From positions 3,835,001 to 3,899,000 of the forward strand of contig NZ_CP026730.1 of NCBI RefSeq assembly GCF_003369795.1: a DNA stretch of 64,000 bases, given 5' to 3'. Below are positions 29,823 to 39,958 of this stretch, piece by piece. The position numbers were made by a program, and so were the translations under genes. The DNA is from Streptomyces sp. CB09001. GTDB taxonomy: Bacteria; Actinomycetota; Actinomycetes; Streptomycetales; Streptomycetaceae. Numbering within the stretch: the stretch's first letter is position 1; each line of letters begins with the position of its first letter. Below the pieces are notes generated by a model that was not told the origin of the DNA, made no database searches, and worked only from the letters and a program-made list of their open reading frames with translations.

Positions 29823-32127
29823 GCCGGCGCCTCCGGGCGTCTATGAGCATCTCCTGGATGTTGCGCAGGGGCTGGCCGTCCGCGTCGGTCGCGTGCCGGG
29901 TCCACTCGCCGTCCGGGCCGAGGTGCCAGGAGGCGGTGCCGTCGGACATGCCGTTCTCGAGGAGCCGGTTCAGGGCCGCCCGGTGGGCCGGGTCGCTCAC
30001 CCGGACCAGGGCCTCTATCCGGCGGTCGAGGTTGCGGTGCATCATGTCGGCGCTGCCGAGCCACACCTCGGGCTCCCCGCCGTTGCCGAAGGCGAAGACC
30101 CGCGAGTGCTCAAGGAAGCGGCCGAGGACGGAGCGGACCCGGATGTTCTCCGACAGGCCGGGCACGCCCGGGCGCAGCGCGCAGATGCCGCGCACCCACA
30201 CGTCGACCGGCACCCCCGCCTGGGACGCGCGGTAGCAGGCGTCGACCACGGCCTCGTCGACCATCGAGTTGACCTTGATGCGGACGTGGGCGGGGCGCCC
30301 GGCGCGGTGGTGCTGGATCTCCTTGTGGATGCGGGAGACGAGTCCGTCGCGGAGCGACTTGGGCGCGACGAGGAGGCGGCGGTAGGTCTCGCGCCGGGAG
30401 TAGCCGGAGAGGCGGTTGAACAGGTCGGAGAGGTCCGCGCCGACCTGCGGGTCCGAGGTGAGCAGGCCCAGGTCCTCGTAGAGGCGGGCCGTCTTCGGGT
30501 GGTAGTTGCCGGTGCCGACGTGGCTGTAGCGGCGCAGGGTCTCGCCCTCCTGCCGTACGACCAGGGAGAGCTTGCAGTGGGTCTTCAGGCCCACCAGGCC
30601 GTAGACGACGTGGCAGCCGGACTCCTCCAGCTTGCGGGCCCACTTGATGTTGGCGGACTCGTCGAAGCGGGCCTTGATCTCCACCAGGACGAGGACCTGC
30701 TTACCGGACTCGGCGGCCTCGATGAGCGCGTCGACTATGGGGGAGTCGCCGGACGTCCGGTACAGCGTCTGCTTGATCGCCAGGACGTCCGGGTCGGCGG
30801 CGGCCTGCTCCAGGAACGCCTGCACGGAGGTGGAGAAGGAGTCGTACGGGTGGTGGAGCAGCACGTCCTTGGTGCGCAGGGCGGCGAAGATGTCCGGCGC
30901 GGAGGCCGACTCGACCTCGGCCAGGTCGCGGTGGGTGCCGGCGACGAACTTCGGGTACTTCAGCTCGGGCCGGTCGATGCTGTGGATGCGGAAGAGGCCG
31001 GTGAGGTCGAGGGGGCCGGGCAGCGGGTAGACCTCGGCCTCGCCGATCTTCAGCTCGCGCACGAGGAGGTCGAGGACCTCGCGGTCGACCGACTCCTCGA
31101 CCTCCAGGCGGACGGGCGGGCCGAGGCGCCGCCGCATCAGCTCCTTCTCCAGGGCCTGGAGCAGGTTCTCGGCGTCGTCCTCCTCCACCTCCAGGTCCTC
31201 GTTGCGGGTGAGGCGGAAGGTGTGGTGCTCCAGGACCTCCATGCCCGGGAACAGCTCCTCCAGGTGGGCGGCGATGACGTCCTCGACGGGGACGTAGCGG
31301 CCCGGGGAGGCCTCCAGGAAGCGGGAGAGCAGCGGGGGGACCTTGACGCGGGCGAAGTGGCGGTGGCCGGTGACGGGGTTGCGGACCACGACCGCGAGGT
31401 TGAGGGAGAGGCCCGAGATGTAGGGGAAGGGGTGGGCCGGGTCGACCGCGAGGGGGGTCAGGACCGGGAAGATCCGGTGCCGGAAGAGGGTGAACAGGCG
31501 GGCCTGCTCCTTCTCGGCCAGCTCGCTCCAGCGGACCAGGTGGATGCCCTCCTCGGCGAGCGCCGGGGCGACGTCCTCGTGGAAGCAGGCGGCGTGCCGG
31601 GCCATCAGCTCACGGGAGCGGGCCCAGATCATGTCCAGCACCTCACGGGGCTGGAGGCCGGAGGCGGAGCGGGTGGCGACGCCGGTCGCGATGCGGCGCT
31701 TGAGGCCGGCGACGCGGACCATGAAGAACTCGTCCAGGTTGCTGGCGAAGATCGCGAGGAAGTTGGCCCGCTCCAGGAGGGGGGTGCCCGGGTCCTCGGC
31801 GAGTTCGAGCACGCGTTCGTTGAACGCGAGCCAGCTGCGCTCGCGGTCCAGGAAGCGGCCCTGCGGGAGCCGGGCGCCGCCGTCCTGGGACTCCTCCGAC
31901 TCCTCGTACGCGTCGAGGTCGGCGTCGATGTCCGGCTCCAGTCCGGAGACCGTGGCGGCCACGGTGTCCGGGCGGTGCGCCGCGATGGAACCCACGGAGG
32001 GCTGCGTGTGCTGGACCTCGGCCTGAGTGTTCGGCTGCCTCATGAACCCATTCTTCCGCGCCGCGCGCGCGTCAGGCGCGTCGGAGGGCCCGAAGGGCCC
32101 GGAAGGCTGTGGCTCGGTCGGCTTCAT
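29803..32127 (-). CDS. ppk: Polyphosphate kinase
   Basis: A 774-residue PPK1. It polymerises the gamma-phosphate of ATP into polyphosphate, reversibly. Domains in order: an N-terminal region with [22 protein letters not shown], then catalytic blocks [31 protein letters not shown], the autophosphorylated His in [24 protein letters not shown], and [17 protein letters not shown]. The frame runs back to 32379, but the start MKPTEPQ at 32127 has GCGAGG upstream and family-like length. It is followed by the overlapping CHAD gene. Confidence 0.95.
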
Positions 32128-32266
32128 TCGGTGAGCCTCGCAAGGCTGTCTGAATCGATGGTTACGGGGACATGACGTGTGGGATAGCTGCGGGTCTCCG
32201 AAACGTCGCCGTGAGCCGCCCTGAGATCGTGTGAACCGGTCGGGTCGGCTCGTGCGATGAGGAGAT

Positions 32267-32809
32267 GTGAGCGAAACGAGAAGCGACGGGGAGCTGCTGC
32301 GGGCCGTCGCGGCGGATGCCGACCGGCGCGCCTTCGAGGAGCTGTACCGCCGGTACGCCCCCTGGCTGACCGCCCGCATGCGCGGCCGCTGCGCCGACGC
32401 CGCGGTGGTCGACGACGTCGTGCAGGAGACCTTCCTCGCGGTGTGGCGCGGCAGCGCGCGCTACCGGGAGGAAGGAGACGTGGCGGGGTGGCTGTGGCGG
32501 ATCGGGTCGCGGCGGCTGATCGACGCGCTGCGCGGCGAGGGGGCGCGCGGTCGGCTGCGGCAGGCGCTGGGTCGGCTGCGGCACCGGGACGAGGTCTCGG
32601 CGGAGGAGCGCGTCCTGGCCGGGGTCGAGCACGGCGACCTCGCCGGCGCCCTCATACGGCTCTCACCGGAGCTGCGCGCGGTGCTCCAGGCCACCGTCGT
32701 CGACGGGCTGACCACCCGTGAGGCGGCCGTCCTGCTCGGCATCCCGCCGGGCACGGTCAAGACGCGGGCGATGCGGGCCCGCCGGCAGCTGAGGGAGGCG
32801 CTGGCATGA
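32267..32809 (+). CDS. ECF RNA polymerase sigma factor
   Basis: A 180-residue ECF sigma factor. Region 2 is [19 protein letters not shown] with [15 protein letters not shown]; region 4 is [46 protein letters not shown]. The GTG start at 32267 follows GAGGAG at good spacing. The next gene, a zinc-binding anti-sigma-like protein, overlaps its stop (ATGA), so it probably holds this sigma factor at the membrane. Confidence 0.94.
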   Translation: MSETRSDGELLRAVAADADRRAFEELYRRYAPWLTARMRGRCADAAVVDDVVQETFLAVWRGSARYREEGDVAGWLWRIGSRRLIDALRGEGARGRLRQALGRLRHRDEVSAEERVLAGVEHGDLAGALIRLSPELRAVLQATVVDGLTTREAAVLLGIPPGTVKTRAMRARRQLREALA

Positions 32810-33669
32810 GGATCGAGGAAAGCCGTCCCCGGGACGCCTGGCACGTGGACGAGGACGACCTGCGGGCCTACGCCCGGGGAGACCTCGCGGCGCCCGCGCT
32901 CTGGTCCACCGACGCCCATCTGACCGCCTGCGCCACCTGCCGGGGCGTCCTCGCGGAGGTGAGCGACGCCGCCGCGCTGGACGCGGGGTGGGCACGGCTC
33001 GACGCCGAGCTGGACGCGCCCCGGCCGGGGTGGTTCGAACGGCTGCTGGTGCGGTGCGGCGCGGGCGACGGCACCGCGCGACTGCTCGCGGCCACCCCCA
33101 TACTGCGCCGGTCCTGGTTCGGCGCCCTCGCCGCCGTGCTGCTCGTGACCTTCCTCGTGGCCGTCACGGCCGGTGCCGCCGGCCGGCCCACGCTGTTCCT
33201 GGTCTGTGCCCCGCTGCTGCCGCTGGTCTCGGTGGCGCTCGCCTACGGGCCGACGCTGGACCCCACGCACGAGATGGCCGTCGTCTCGCCCATGCACGGC
33301 TTCCGGCTGCTGATGATCCGTACCGTCGCCGTGCTCGTGGTGGCGCTCGGGGTGGGCGGCCTGGCCAGCCTCGCGCTCCCGGGCTTCGGACCGGCCGCCC
33401 TGGCCTGGCTGCTGCCCGGACTCGCCCTCACCGCGACCGGGCTCGCGCTGACGCCCCGGCTGGGTCCCGTGCTCGCGCCGTCCGTGCTCGTGTTCGCCTG
33501 GGCGGCGGTGCTGCTGGCCGCGGACGCGGCCCGCGCGTCCACGGAGGGCCCGCTGGCGCCGTTCACCGCGGCCGGGCAGGGCGTGTCCGGGCTCGTGGCG
33601 GTCCTGGGCGCCGGGCTGCTGTTCCTCTTCCGCGACCGGTTCGACGTCTCCGCGCGCGGCGTCGCATGA
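32806..33669 (+). CDS. Zinc-type (ZAS) membrane anti-sigma factor
   Basis: A 287-residue protein. The cytoplasmic N-terminus carries the zinc anti-sigma motif HLTACATC (Hx3Cx2C), with an upstream helix DEDDLRAYARGDL. Six hydrophobic helices follow (about residues 105-285), more than the single anchor of typical ZAS proteins. It likely binds the upstream ECF sigma factor and senses envelope or ABC transporter state. Confidence 0.85.
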   Translation: MRIEESRPRDAWHVDEDDLRAYARGDLAAPALWSTDAHLTACATCRGVLAEVSDAAALDAGWARLDAELDAPRPGWFERLLVRCGAGDGTARLLAATPILRRSWFGALAAVLLVTFLVAVTAGAAGRPTLFLVCAPLLPLVSVALAYGPTLDPTHEMAVVSPMHGFRLLMIRTVAVLVVALGVGGLASLALPGFGPAALAWLLPGLALTATGLALTPRLGPVLAPSVLVFAWAAVLLAADAARASTEGPLAPFTAAGQGVSGLVAVLGAGLLFLFRDRFDVSARGVA

Positions 33670-33712
33670 GCCCCTCCTCCTTCTCGACCCCCTTTACGTA
33701 CGGGAGTGCCGT

Positions 33713-34591
33713 ATGACCCCCACCGTTTCCGCCTCCGGGCTGAGCCTGCACTACGGGCGCACCCGCGCCCTCGACGACGTGTCGCTGCGGCTGACCCCGG
33801 GCGTCACCGGGCTGCTCGGGCCCAACGGCGCCGGGAAGACCACGCTGCTGCGCGTGCTCGCCACCGCCGTGCCCGCCGACCGGGGGGCCTTCACCGTCCT
33901 CGGGCACGCCCCCGGGAGCGCGCGCGGCCGGCAGGAGGTGCGGCGGCGGCTCGGCTATCTGCCGCAGGCGCCCGGTTTCCACCCGGACTTCACCGCCTTC
34001 GAGTTCGTCGACTACGTGGCGATCCTCAAGGAGCTGGCGGACCGCCGGGAGCGGCACCGTGAGGTACGGCGCGTACTGGAGGAGGTCGACCTCGGGGACG
34101 TGCGCGGCCGCCGGATCAAGAAGCTGTCCGGGGGCATGCGGCAGCGGGTCGCGCTCGCCGCGGCGCTGGTGGGCGACCCGGGGTTCCTGGTGCTGGACGA
34201 GCCGACCGTCGGCCTCGACCCCGAGCAGCGGATGCGGTTCAGGGAGCTGATCGCCGGGGCCGGGGAGGGGCGGACGGTGCTGCTGTCCACCCACCAGACC
34301 GAGGACGTGGCGATGCTCTGCCACCGGGTGATCGTCATGGCGGCCGGGGCGGTGCGCTTCGACGGGACTCCGGCCGAGCTGACCGCGCGGGCCGCCGGAC
34401 GGGTGTGGAGCAGCGCGGAGAAGGACCCCGGCGCCAAGGCTGGCTGGCGCACCGGCACCGGCTCCTTCCGGAACGTGGGGGACCCGCCCCCGGGCGCCGA
34501 GCCCGCCGAACCCACCCTGGAGGACGGTTACCTCCTCGTCCTCGACGGCGCGGGCAGGACCGGCACGGCCGGCACGGAGGTGGCCGCGTGA
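33713..34591 (+). CDS. ABC transporter ATP-binding protein
   Basis: A 292-residue ATPase with Walker A GPNGAGKTT, Q-loop GYLPQAPGF, signature LSGGMRQRVALAAALVG, Walker B FLVLDEPTVGLDP and H-loop STHQTED. It belongs to the drug/lipid export (CcmA/NatA-like) type. It starts at ATG 33713, 43 bp after the anti-sigma gene, and overlaps the next gene by 4 bp. It would power the two following membrane proteins. Confidence 0.93.
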   Translation: MTPTVSASGLSLHYGRTRALDDVSLRLTPGVTGLLGPNGAGKTTLLRVLATAVPADRGAFTVLGHAPGSARGRQEVRRRLGYLPQAPGFHPDFTAFEFVDYVAILKELADRRERHREVRRVLEEVDLGDVRGRRIKKLSGGMRQRVALAAALVGDPGFLVLDEPTVGLDPEQRMRFRELIAGAGEGRTVLLSTHQTEDVAMLCHRVIVMAAGAVRFDGTPAELTARAAGRVWSSAEKDPGAKAGWRTGTGSFRNVGDPPPGAEPAEPTLEDGYLLVLDGAGRTGTAGTEVAA

Positions 34592-36117
34592 GCGCCGTAC
34601 TGACGGAGGAAGCCGTGCCCGCGCGGGCGCCGGCCCAGGACGGGCCCGACCGTGGGACGCGGGCCGTGCTGGCCCTGGCCCGGTTCGAGGCCCGCAGGCT
34701 GCTGCTGAGCATCCCCGTCCTCATCGCCTTCGCGGCCTACGTCGCGTGGATCGTGTGGCGCACGAGGACTTCCTGGGACGGCAGCCCCGCCCTCCAGGAC
34801 GTCGACCGCGAGACCCAGTCCATGCCGATGCTCGTCGGCCTCGCCGTCCTGCTGTGTGCCGCCCGCGCGGTCATACGCTCCGAACGGCACGGCACCGAGC
34901 ACCACTTCTCGGTGCTGGTCCTGCCGCCCTGGCGCCGTACGGCAGCCCACGCGCTGTCCGTCGTGCCGGCCGCTCTGCTCACCGCCCTCTGCGTGGCCGG
35001 GCAGTTCACCTGGGAGGCGCTCAAGCCGGGCGCGATCGGGCACGGTTCACCGGCCGAGCTGGCCGTGGGACCGCTGACGGTGCTGGTGTTCGGGACGCTC
35101 GGGGTGCTCCTCGGCCGACTGGTGCGGTCGGCGCTCGCCGCGCCCCTGCTGGTGGTCGTCCTGCTGTTCGTCTTCGTCCTCGGCACCGGGTCGAGCGAGG
35201 AGGGCGGGCTGTCCTGGCTGGCCCCGGTCGTCTCCGTGACCGGCCCGGACACCCTGCCCTCCGATCTGCTGGGGCGGCCCGCCGCCTGGCACGCCCTGTA
35301 CCTGGCGGGCGCCGCCCTGTGCGTGGCCTTCCTCGCCATGGCCGTCGCCGGCGGGCGCGGCATCTTCGTCCGGGCGGGCCTCGCCCTGGGTCTGGCGGGG
35401 GCGGTGACGGGCGGGGTGCTCCAGGCCGGAGGCGTGACACCGTCGCCGGAGCTGACCGCGGCCCGTGAGCGTGCCTCGGTGCGCCCCGAGCTGACCTGCT
35501 CCGAGCACGGCCGGTCGAGGTACTGCGCCTTCCCCGAGTGGGCGCCGCGCACCGGCACCTGGGCCGCGGTCGTGGACCACGTCCAGTCCCTGGCCGGCGG
35601 CTCCGCGCACGACCGGCCCCTCGTCGTACGGCAGCGGATCGACGCCCGCTACGGGCTGGGCACCGACACCGCGATCCCCGCGTCGACCGAGCCGCACCGG
35701 GTCACCGTGGGTACCGCCTGGGGCGGCAACCGGGTCCCCGAGTTCTCCAGTGCCGTCGCCGCCGTCCTGGTCGCGGGCACGGAGGAGGCCGGGGGCGAGT
35801 TGTGCGACGGGCGGATGGTCACCGTCATGTGGCTCTCGCTCAGCTGGCAGGACGACCCGATGGACGCGCTGCGCCGGGTCCGCCTCGACGACAGTGTGAC
35901 GGGCTCCGCGATCGTCCTGTCGCCCACCAATCCGCTGTCCATGACGGAGGGCCAGACGGACGTCGTACGCCGCTTGCTGGAGGACCCGCCCACCGGGACC
36001 GGGGCCCGGGTCAAGGAGCACTGGGCCGAACTGACCGCACCGGGTGTCACGACCGCCCGCGTCGCCGAACTGCTCGGCGTGGCCGGGCCGGAGAAGGCGG
36101 ACTCGTGCGAGGACTGA
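34588..36117 (+). CDS. ABC transporter membrane protein
   Basis: A 509-residue protein starting at a GTG that overlaps the upstream stop (GTGA). N-terminal and central hydrophobic helices (from about residue 35 to 300) form an ABC-2-like permease. The C-terminal half is a soluble extracytoplasmic-looking domain with a Cys pair in ELTCSEHGRSRYCAF. The substrate is unknown. The frame extends further upstream, but overlap and codon logic favour 34588. Confidence 0.82.
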   Translation: MSAVLTEEAVPARAPAQDGPDRGTRAVLALARFEARRLLLSIPVLIAFAAYVAWIVWRTRTSWDGSPALQDVDRETQSMPMLVGLAVLLCAARAVIRSERHGTEHHFSVLVLPPWRRTAAHALSVVPAALLTALCVAGQFTWEALKPGAIGHGSPAELAVGPLTVLVFGTLGVLLGRLVRSALAAPLLVVVLLFVFVLGTGSSEEGGLSWLAPVVSVTGPDTLPSDLLGRPAAWHALYLAGAALCVAFLAMAVAGGRGIFVRAGLALGLAGAVTGGVLQAGGVTPSPELTAARERASVRPELTCSEHGRSRYCAFPEWAPRTGTWAAVVDHVQSLAGGSAHDRPLVVRQRIDARYGLGTDTAIPASTEPHRVTVGTAWGGNRVPEFSSAVAAVLVAGTEEAGGELCDGRMVTVMWLSLSWQDDPMDALRRVRLDDSVTGSAIVLSPTNPLSMTEGQTDVVRRLLEDPPTGTGARVKEHWAELTAPGVTTARVAELLGVAGPEKADSCED

Positions 36118-36761
36118 CGGCGGCCGGAGGAGCGACGACGGTGGATCTGGCCGGCGCGCTGTGGCGCACGCTGCCCTGGCGCGCCCTGGCGGCGGCGGGA
36201 GCCCTCGGCCTGCTGGTCGCCGGCGCCCCCCTCGCCACCGGCGCCGAACCGACGTCCTGGCAGACGCTGTTGCTGCTGCGGGGCGTCGCGCTGATCGGCG
36301 CGCTCGGCCTGGCCTTCCTGCTGGACGACCCGGCCCGCCACCTGACCGTGCCCGTGCCGACGCCGAGGCTCGTCCGGCAGGTGCTGCGGGTGGTCCTGGT
36401 CGCGCCGGTCGCCGTGCTGTGGTGGACGGCGGTCCTGCTCCTGACTCCCTCGGCGTCCCGGCCTCCGGCCGGCGGGGTCACCCTGGAGGCGGCGGCGGTG
36501 GGCGCCCTCGCCCTCGCCGCTGCGGCCCTGGCCGTACGGTTGTCGGACGAGGCCCGTCCGGGCCCGTTCGTCGCCGCGTCCCTGCTGCTCACCGCCGTTC
36601 TCGTGCCCCTGCTCGTCCCGGAGGACTGGGCGTTGTTCGTCCAGGCGGACGATCCGCGCTGGTCCGTCGCGCACGAGCGGTGGGCGGTGCTGGCGGCGGC
36701 GGTGGCCGTGGCGTGGGCGGTGTGCGGGCCGGAGCCGTTGGGGCGAAGATGTGGTCGGTGA
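36105..36761 (+). CDS. Second small membrane component of the ABC operon
   Basis: A 218-residue integral membrane protein with about six helices (WRALAAAGALGLLVAG, LLLLRGVALIGALGLAFLL, VVLVAPVAVLWWTAVLLL and others). The GTG start at 36105 lies inside the last codons of the preceding gene (13-bp overlap). It is the last gene of the sigma/anti-sigma/ABC operon, and stops 26 bp before the convergent mshD. Confidence 0.8.
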   Translation: MRGLTAAGGATTVDLAGALWRTLPWRALAAAGALGLLVAGAPLATGAEPTSWQTLLLLRGVALIGALGLAFLLDDPARHLTVPVPTPRLVRQVLRVVLVAPVAVLWWTAVLLLTPSASRPPAGGVTLEAAAVGALALAAAALAVRLSDEARPGPFVAASLLLTAVLVPLLVPEDWALFVQADDPRWSVAHERWAVLAAAVAVAWAVCGPEPLGRRCGR

Positions 36762-36786
36762 CCGGGTTCGGGTACGGGACGACGGC

Positions 36787-37716
36787 TCAGGTCTCCGTGC
36801 GGTACATCAGGTCCGTCTCGTGGGTGGTGAAACCGAGGCGCTCGTAGACGGCCACGGCCGCCTTGTTGTCGGCGTCGACGTACAGCATCGCCGTGGGCAG
36901 ACCCTGGTCCTCCAGGTGGCGCAGGCCGATCGTGGTCAGGGCCTTGCCAAGGCCGCCGCCCTGGGTGTCGGGACGGATACCGAGGACGTAGACCTCGCCG
37001 AGCCCCTCCTCGGCGTGCACCTTGGTCCAGTGGAAGCCGATCAGTTCGCCGTCCCGCTCGGCGAGGAAGAATCCCGCCGGGTCGAACCACGGCTCGGCCT
37101 TGCGGTCGTCGAGGTCGCGCTGGGTGAGCGAGCCCTGCTCGGGGTGGTGGGCGAAGGCGGCCGCGTTCACGGCGAGCCAGGCCGTGTCGTCCCGGCCGGG
37201 CACGAAGGCGCGCACACTCACGCCCTCGGGCAGTCGCGGCTCCGGCAGATCCAGGCCGGCCAACGGGCGCCGCATCTGGCGCAGTTCCCGGAAGAGGGAG
37301 AGCCCGAGCACCTGGGCGAGATGCCGGGCGGCGGAGTGCCCGCCGTGCGCCCACACCCGCAGCCGCTTGCCGGAGGCGGCGAGCAGCGCTGCGCCCAGGG
37401 CCCGGCCGTGGCCCTGGCCCCGGTGCGAGGGGTGGACGACGAGCTCGGCGGCCGGCGGTTCGACCGGGTCGGTGCCCTCCAGCTGGGCGTAGCCGACGAG
37501 TTCGCCGCCGTCGACGGTGAGCAGGAGGTGTACGACGCCCTCCCGGGCGGGGCCGCGCAGTTGCAGCCGGCCCTGCTCGGACACGGCGTGCTGACCGTCG
37601 TTCCGGGCCGCCTCGGTGAGCACGGCGAGGACGGCGGCGGTCTGCTCCGGGGTGAGTTCGGCGAGGGTCTCGATCGAGCGGGGGCGGCCGGGCCGCACGG
37701 TGTCGTCGCTGGTCAT
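36787..37716 (-). CDS. mshD: Mycothiol synthase
   Basis: A 309-residue protein of two tandem GNAT domains that acetylates Cys-GlcN-Ins in the last step of mycothiol synthesis. The first domain has VVHPSHRGQGHGRALGAALL. The second has VLGIRPDTQGGGLGKALTTIGLRHL and the family's AVAVYERLGFTTHETD ending. The pattern WFDPAGFFLAERDGELIGFHWTKVH is characteristic of MshD. The ATG at 37716 (MTSDDTVRPG) is preferred over 37746. It appears monocistronic. Confidence 0.93.
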   Translation of the reverse strand: MTSDDTVRPGRPRSIETLAELTPEQTAAVLAVLTEAARNDGQHAVSEQGRLQLRGPAREGVVHLLLTVDGGELVGYAQLEGTDPVEPPAAELVVHPSHRGQGHGRALGAALLAASGKRLRVWAHGGHSAARHLAQVLGLSLFRELRQMRRPLAGLDLPEPRLPEGVSVRAFVPGRDDTAWLAVNAAAFAHHPEQGSLTQRDLDDRKAEPWFDPAGFFLAERDGELIGFHWTKVHAEEGLGEVYVLGIRPDTQGGGLGKALTTIGLRHLEDQGLPTAMLYVDADNKAAVAVYERLGFTTHETDLMYRTET

Positions 37717-37765
37717 GCGTACGAGAGTAAGGGGCGGGCGGGGCAAAGTGGCGGCAGTGGGCGAG

Positions 37766-37802
37766 GACGAGGAAGGGGGCGAGGAAGGGTGCGAGGAAGG
37801 GG
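37766..37802. repeat. Short purine-rich tandem repeat
   Basis: GAGGAAGGG recurs three times with GGC/TGC spacers in the divergent mshD-nucleotidase region. No function is evident. Confidence 0.6.
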
Positions 37803-37924
37803 GTGAAGCTAAACCAGGCTGTAACCCGGAAGCCCCTGTCGCGCTACGCGCGTTGACTCTAGGCTGCTGCGCCGACGAGCCGTCTCCTCAGCGGCTCGCG
37901 CCACGCACACCCACAGGGGGGCGC

Positions 37925-39763
37925 ATGCCAGCCACAGCACAGTCGCACCAGCCGCGTCGCAGACGCCGTACGAGCCGTCTCCTCGTCGCCGCCGCCACCG
38001 TCGTCACCGCCGGGGCGCTCGCCGCGGCGGCCCTGCCGGCGTCGGCGAGCGCGGGCGGAAACGACCGCGGCCACGGCGGCCACGGACACGGCCACGGCCA
38101 CGGTCATGGCCGCTACCAGGACGTCCAGCTCCTCTCCTTCAACGACCTGCACGGCAATCTGGAGCCGCCCGCCGGTTCCTCCGGCCGGGTCACCGAGGTC
38201 CAGCCGGACGGCACGACGAAGACGATCGACGCGGGCGGCGTGGAGTACCTGGCCACCCACCTGCGCGAGGCCCGCAAGGGCAACCGGTACTCCATCACCG
38301 CCGCGGGCGGCGACATGGTCGGCGCCTCCCCGCTCCTGTCCGGTCTCTTCCACGACGAACCGACCGTGGAGGCGCTGAACAAGCTCGACCTGGACGTGAC
38401 GAGCGTCGGCAACCACGAGTTCGACGAGGGCGCCAAGGAACTGGCCCGCCTGCAGAACGGCGGCTGCCACCCCACCGAGGGCTGCTACACGGACAAGGAG
38501 TTCAAGGGCGCCGACTACCCGTATCTGGCGGCGAACGTCCTGGACGAGAAGACCGGGAAGCCCCTCCTCAAGCCCTACTGGGTGTGGAAGCAGCGGGGCG
38601 TCAAGGTCGGCTTCATCGGCGTGACCCTGGAGGGCACCCCGGACATCGTCTCGGCGGACGGCGTGAAGGGCCTGAAGTTCAAGGACGAGGTCGAGACGAT
38701 CAACAAGTACGCCAAGGTGCTGCAGCGCCAGGGCGTGAAGTCGATCGTCGCGCTCATCCACGAGGGCGGCTTCCCCGCCTCGTCCTCCTACAACTACGAC
38801 TGCGACTCCCCGGGCGCGGGCGACGGCATCTCCGGCCCGATCGTCGACATCGCCAAGAACATCACCCCGCAGGTCGACGCGCTGGTCACCGGCCACACCC
38901 ACAACGCGTACGTCTGCACGATCCCCGACCCGGCGGGCAACCCGCGCATGGTCACCTCGGCCTCGTCCTTCGGCCGTCTCTACACGGACACCACGCTGAC
39001 CTACGACCGCCGCACGGGTGACATCGCCCGTACCTCGGTGAAGTCGGCCAACCACGTGGTGACGCGGGACGTCCCGAAGGCGCCGGACATGACCCGGCTG
39101 ATCGACAAGTGGGGCACCCTCGCCGCCCCGATCGGCAACCGCCCCATCGGCTACCTCTCCGCCGACATCAACCGCGACGGCACCGAGTCCCCGCTGGGCG
39201 ACCTGATCGCCGACGCGCAGTTCGCGTACGGCAAGGAGCGGGACCCGGAGACCGACCTGGCGCTGATGAACCCGGGCGGCATCCGGGCCCCGCTGACCTA
39301 CACGGCCTCCGGCGCCGAGGGCGACGGTGTCGTCACCTACGCCGAGGGCTTCACGGTCCAGCCCTTCGCCAACACGGTGAACCTCAAGGACTACACGGGC
39401 GCGCAGCTGATCCAGGTCCTCAAGGAGCAGGTGAGCGGCCCGAACGAGGCGGCACCGAAGATCCTCCAGGTCTCCTCCGGCCTCACCTACACCCTGGACC
39501 TGACCAAGTCGGGCGCGGACCGCGTCGTCACGGACTCCATCCGGCTGAACGGCTCGCCCCTCGACGAGAACGCCACCTACCGCGTCGCGTCCAACAGCTT
39601 CCTCGCGGGCGGCGGCGACGGCTTCACCACGCTGGGCGAGGGCACGAACGAACTCGTCGGCGCGGACGACCTGGCCGCCTTCGAGCAGTACCTGACGGCC
39701 AACTCCTCGGCGACGGCCCCGATCGCGCCCCCGGCGGCGGACCGGATCACGGTCGTGGAGTAG
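37925..39763 (+). CDS. Secreted 5'-nucleotidase / metallophosphoesterase
   Basis: A 612-residue exported enzyme. The signal peptide starts with a twin Arg-rich n-region (PRRRRRTSRLLVAAATVVTAG) and ends at ASASAGG, followed by a His/Gly-rich stretch. The metallophosphoesterase domain has SFNDLHGNLE, AAGGDMVG, VGNHEFDEG and VTGHTHNAY. The C-terminal 5'-nucleotidase domain has MNPGGIRAPLTY and FLAGGGDGFTT. It probably releases phosphate from extracellular nucleotides. The downstream hairpin at 39787-39835 ends it. Confidence 0.93.
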   Translation: MPATAQSHQPRRRRRTSRLLVAAATVVTAGALAAAALPASASAGGNDRGHGGHGHGHGHGHGRYQDVQLLSFNDLHGNLEPPAGSSGRVTEVQPDGTTKTIDAGGVEYLATHLREARKGNRYSITAAGGDMVGASPLLSGLFHDEPTVEALNKLDLDVTSVGNHEFDEGAKELARLQNGGCHPTEGCYTDKEFKGADYPYLAANVLDEKTGKPLLKPYWVWKQRGVKVGFIGVTLEGTPDIVSADGVKGLKFKDEVETINKYAKVLQRQGVKSIVALIHEGGFPASSSYNYDCDSPGAGDGISGPIVDIAKNITPQVDALVTGHTHNAYVCTIPDPAGNPRMVTSASSFGRLYTDTTLTYDRRTGDIARTSVKSANHVVTRDVPKAPDMTRLIDKWGTLAAPIGNRPIGYLSADINRDGTESPLGDLIADAQFAYGKERDPETDLALMNPGGIRAPLTYTASGAEGDGVVTYAEGFTVQPFANTVNLKDYTGAQLIQVLKEQVSGPNEAAPKILQVSSGLTYTLDLTKSGADRVVTDSIRLNGSPLDENATYRVASNSFLAGGGDGFTTLGEGTNELVGADDLAAFEQYLTANSSATAPIAPPAADRITVVE

Positions 39764-39786
39764 GCGACGGCCGGCTGCTCCGGGCA

Positions 39787-39835
39787 GGGGCCCGGCACGT
39801 CCGACGGTCGGGGGACCGCGGGTGTGCCGGGCCCC
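39787..39835 (+). terminator. Terminator after the 5'-nucleotidase gene
   Basis: The perfect 12-bp stem GGGGCCCGGCAC / GTGCCGGGCCCC with a 25-nt loop lies 24 bp after the stop codon. Confidence 0.8.
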
Positions 39836-39958
39836 TCGCCGTACGGGGACGGGGCGGAAGTCAAGCGGCGGGTGCGGTGTGAGCGCCTTCTCCACCCGCC
39901 GGGGTTCCTCACCGCCGACATCGGTGCCCCCGGCGTGCTCGGCCTCCGCTGACGCCGC

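Noticed and set aside
32219..32240. PHO box upstream of ppk (GGTTCACA on the minus strand)
   Set aside because: Only one 11-bp unit is convincing; the neighbouring repeats are too degenerate to call.
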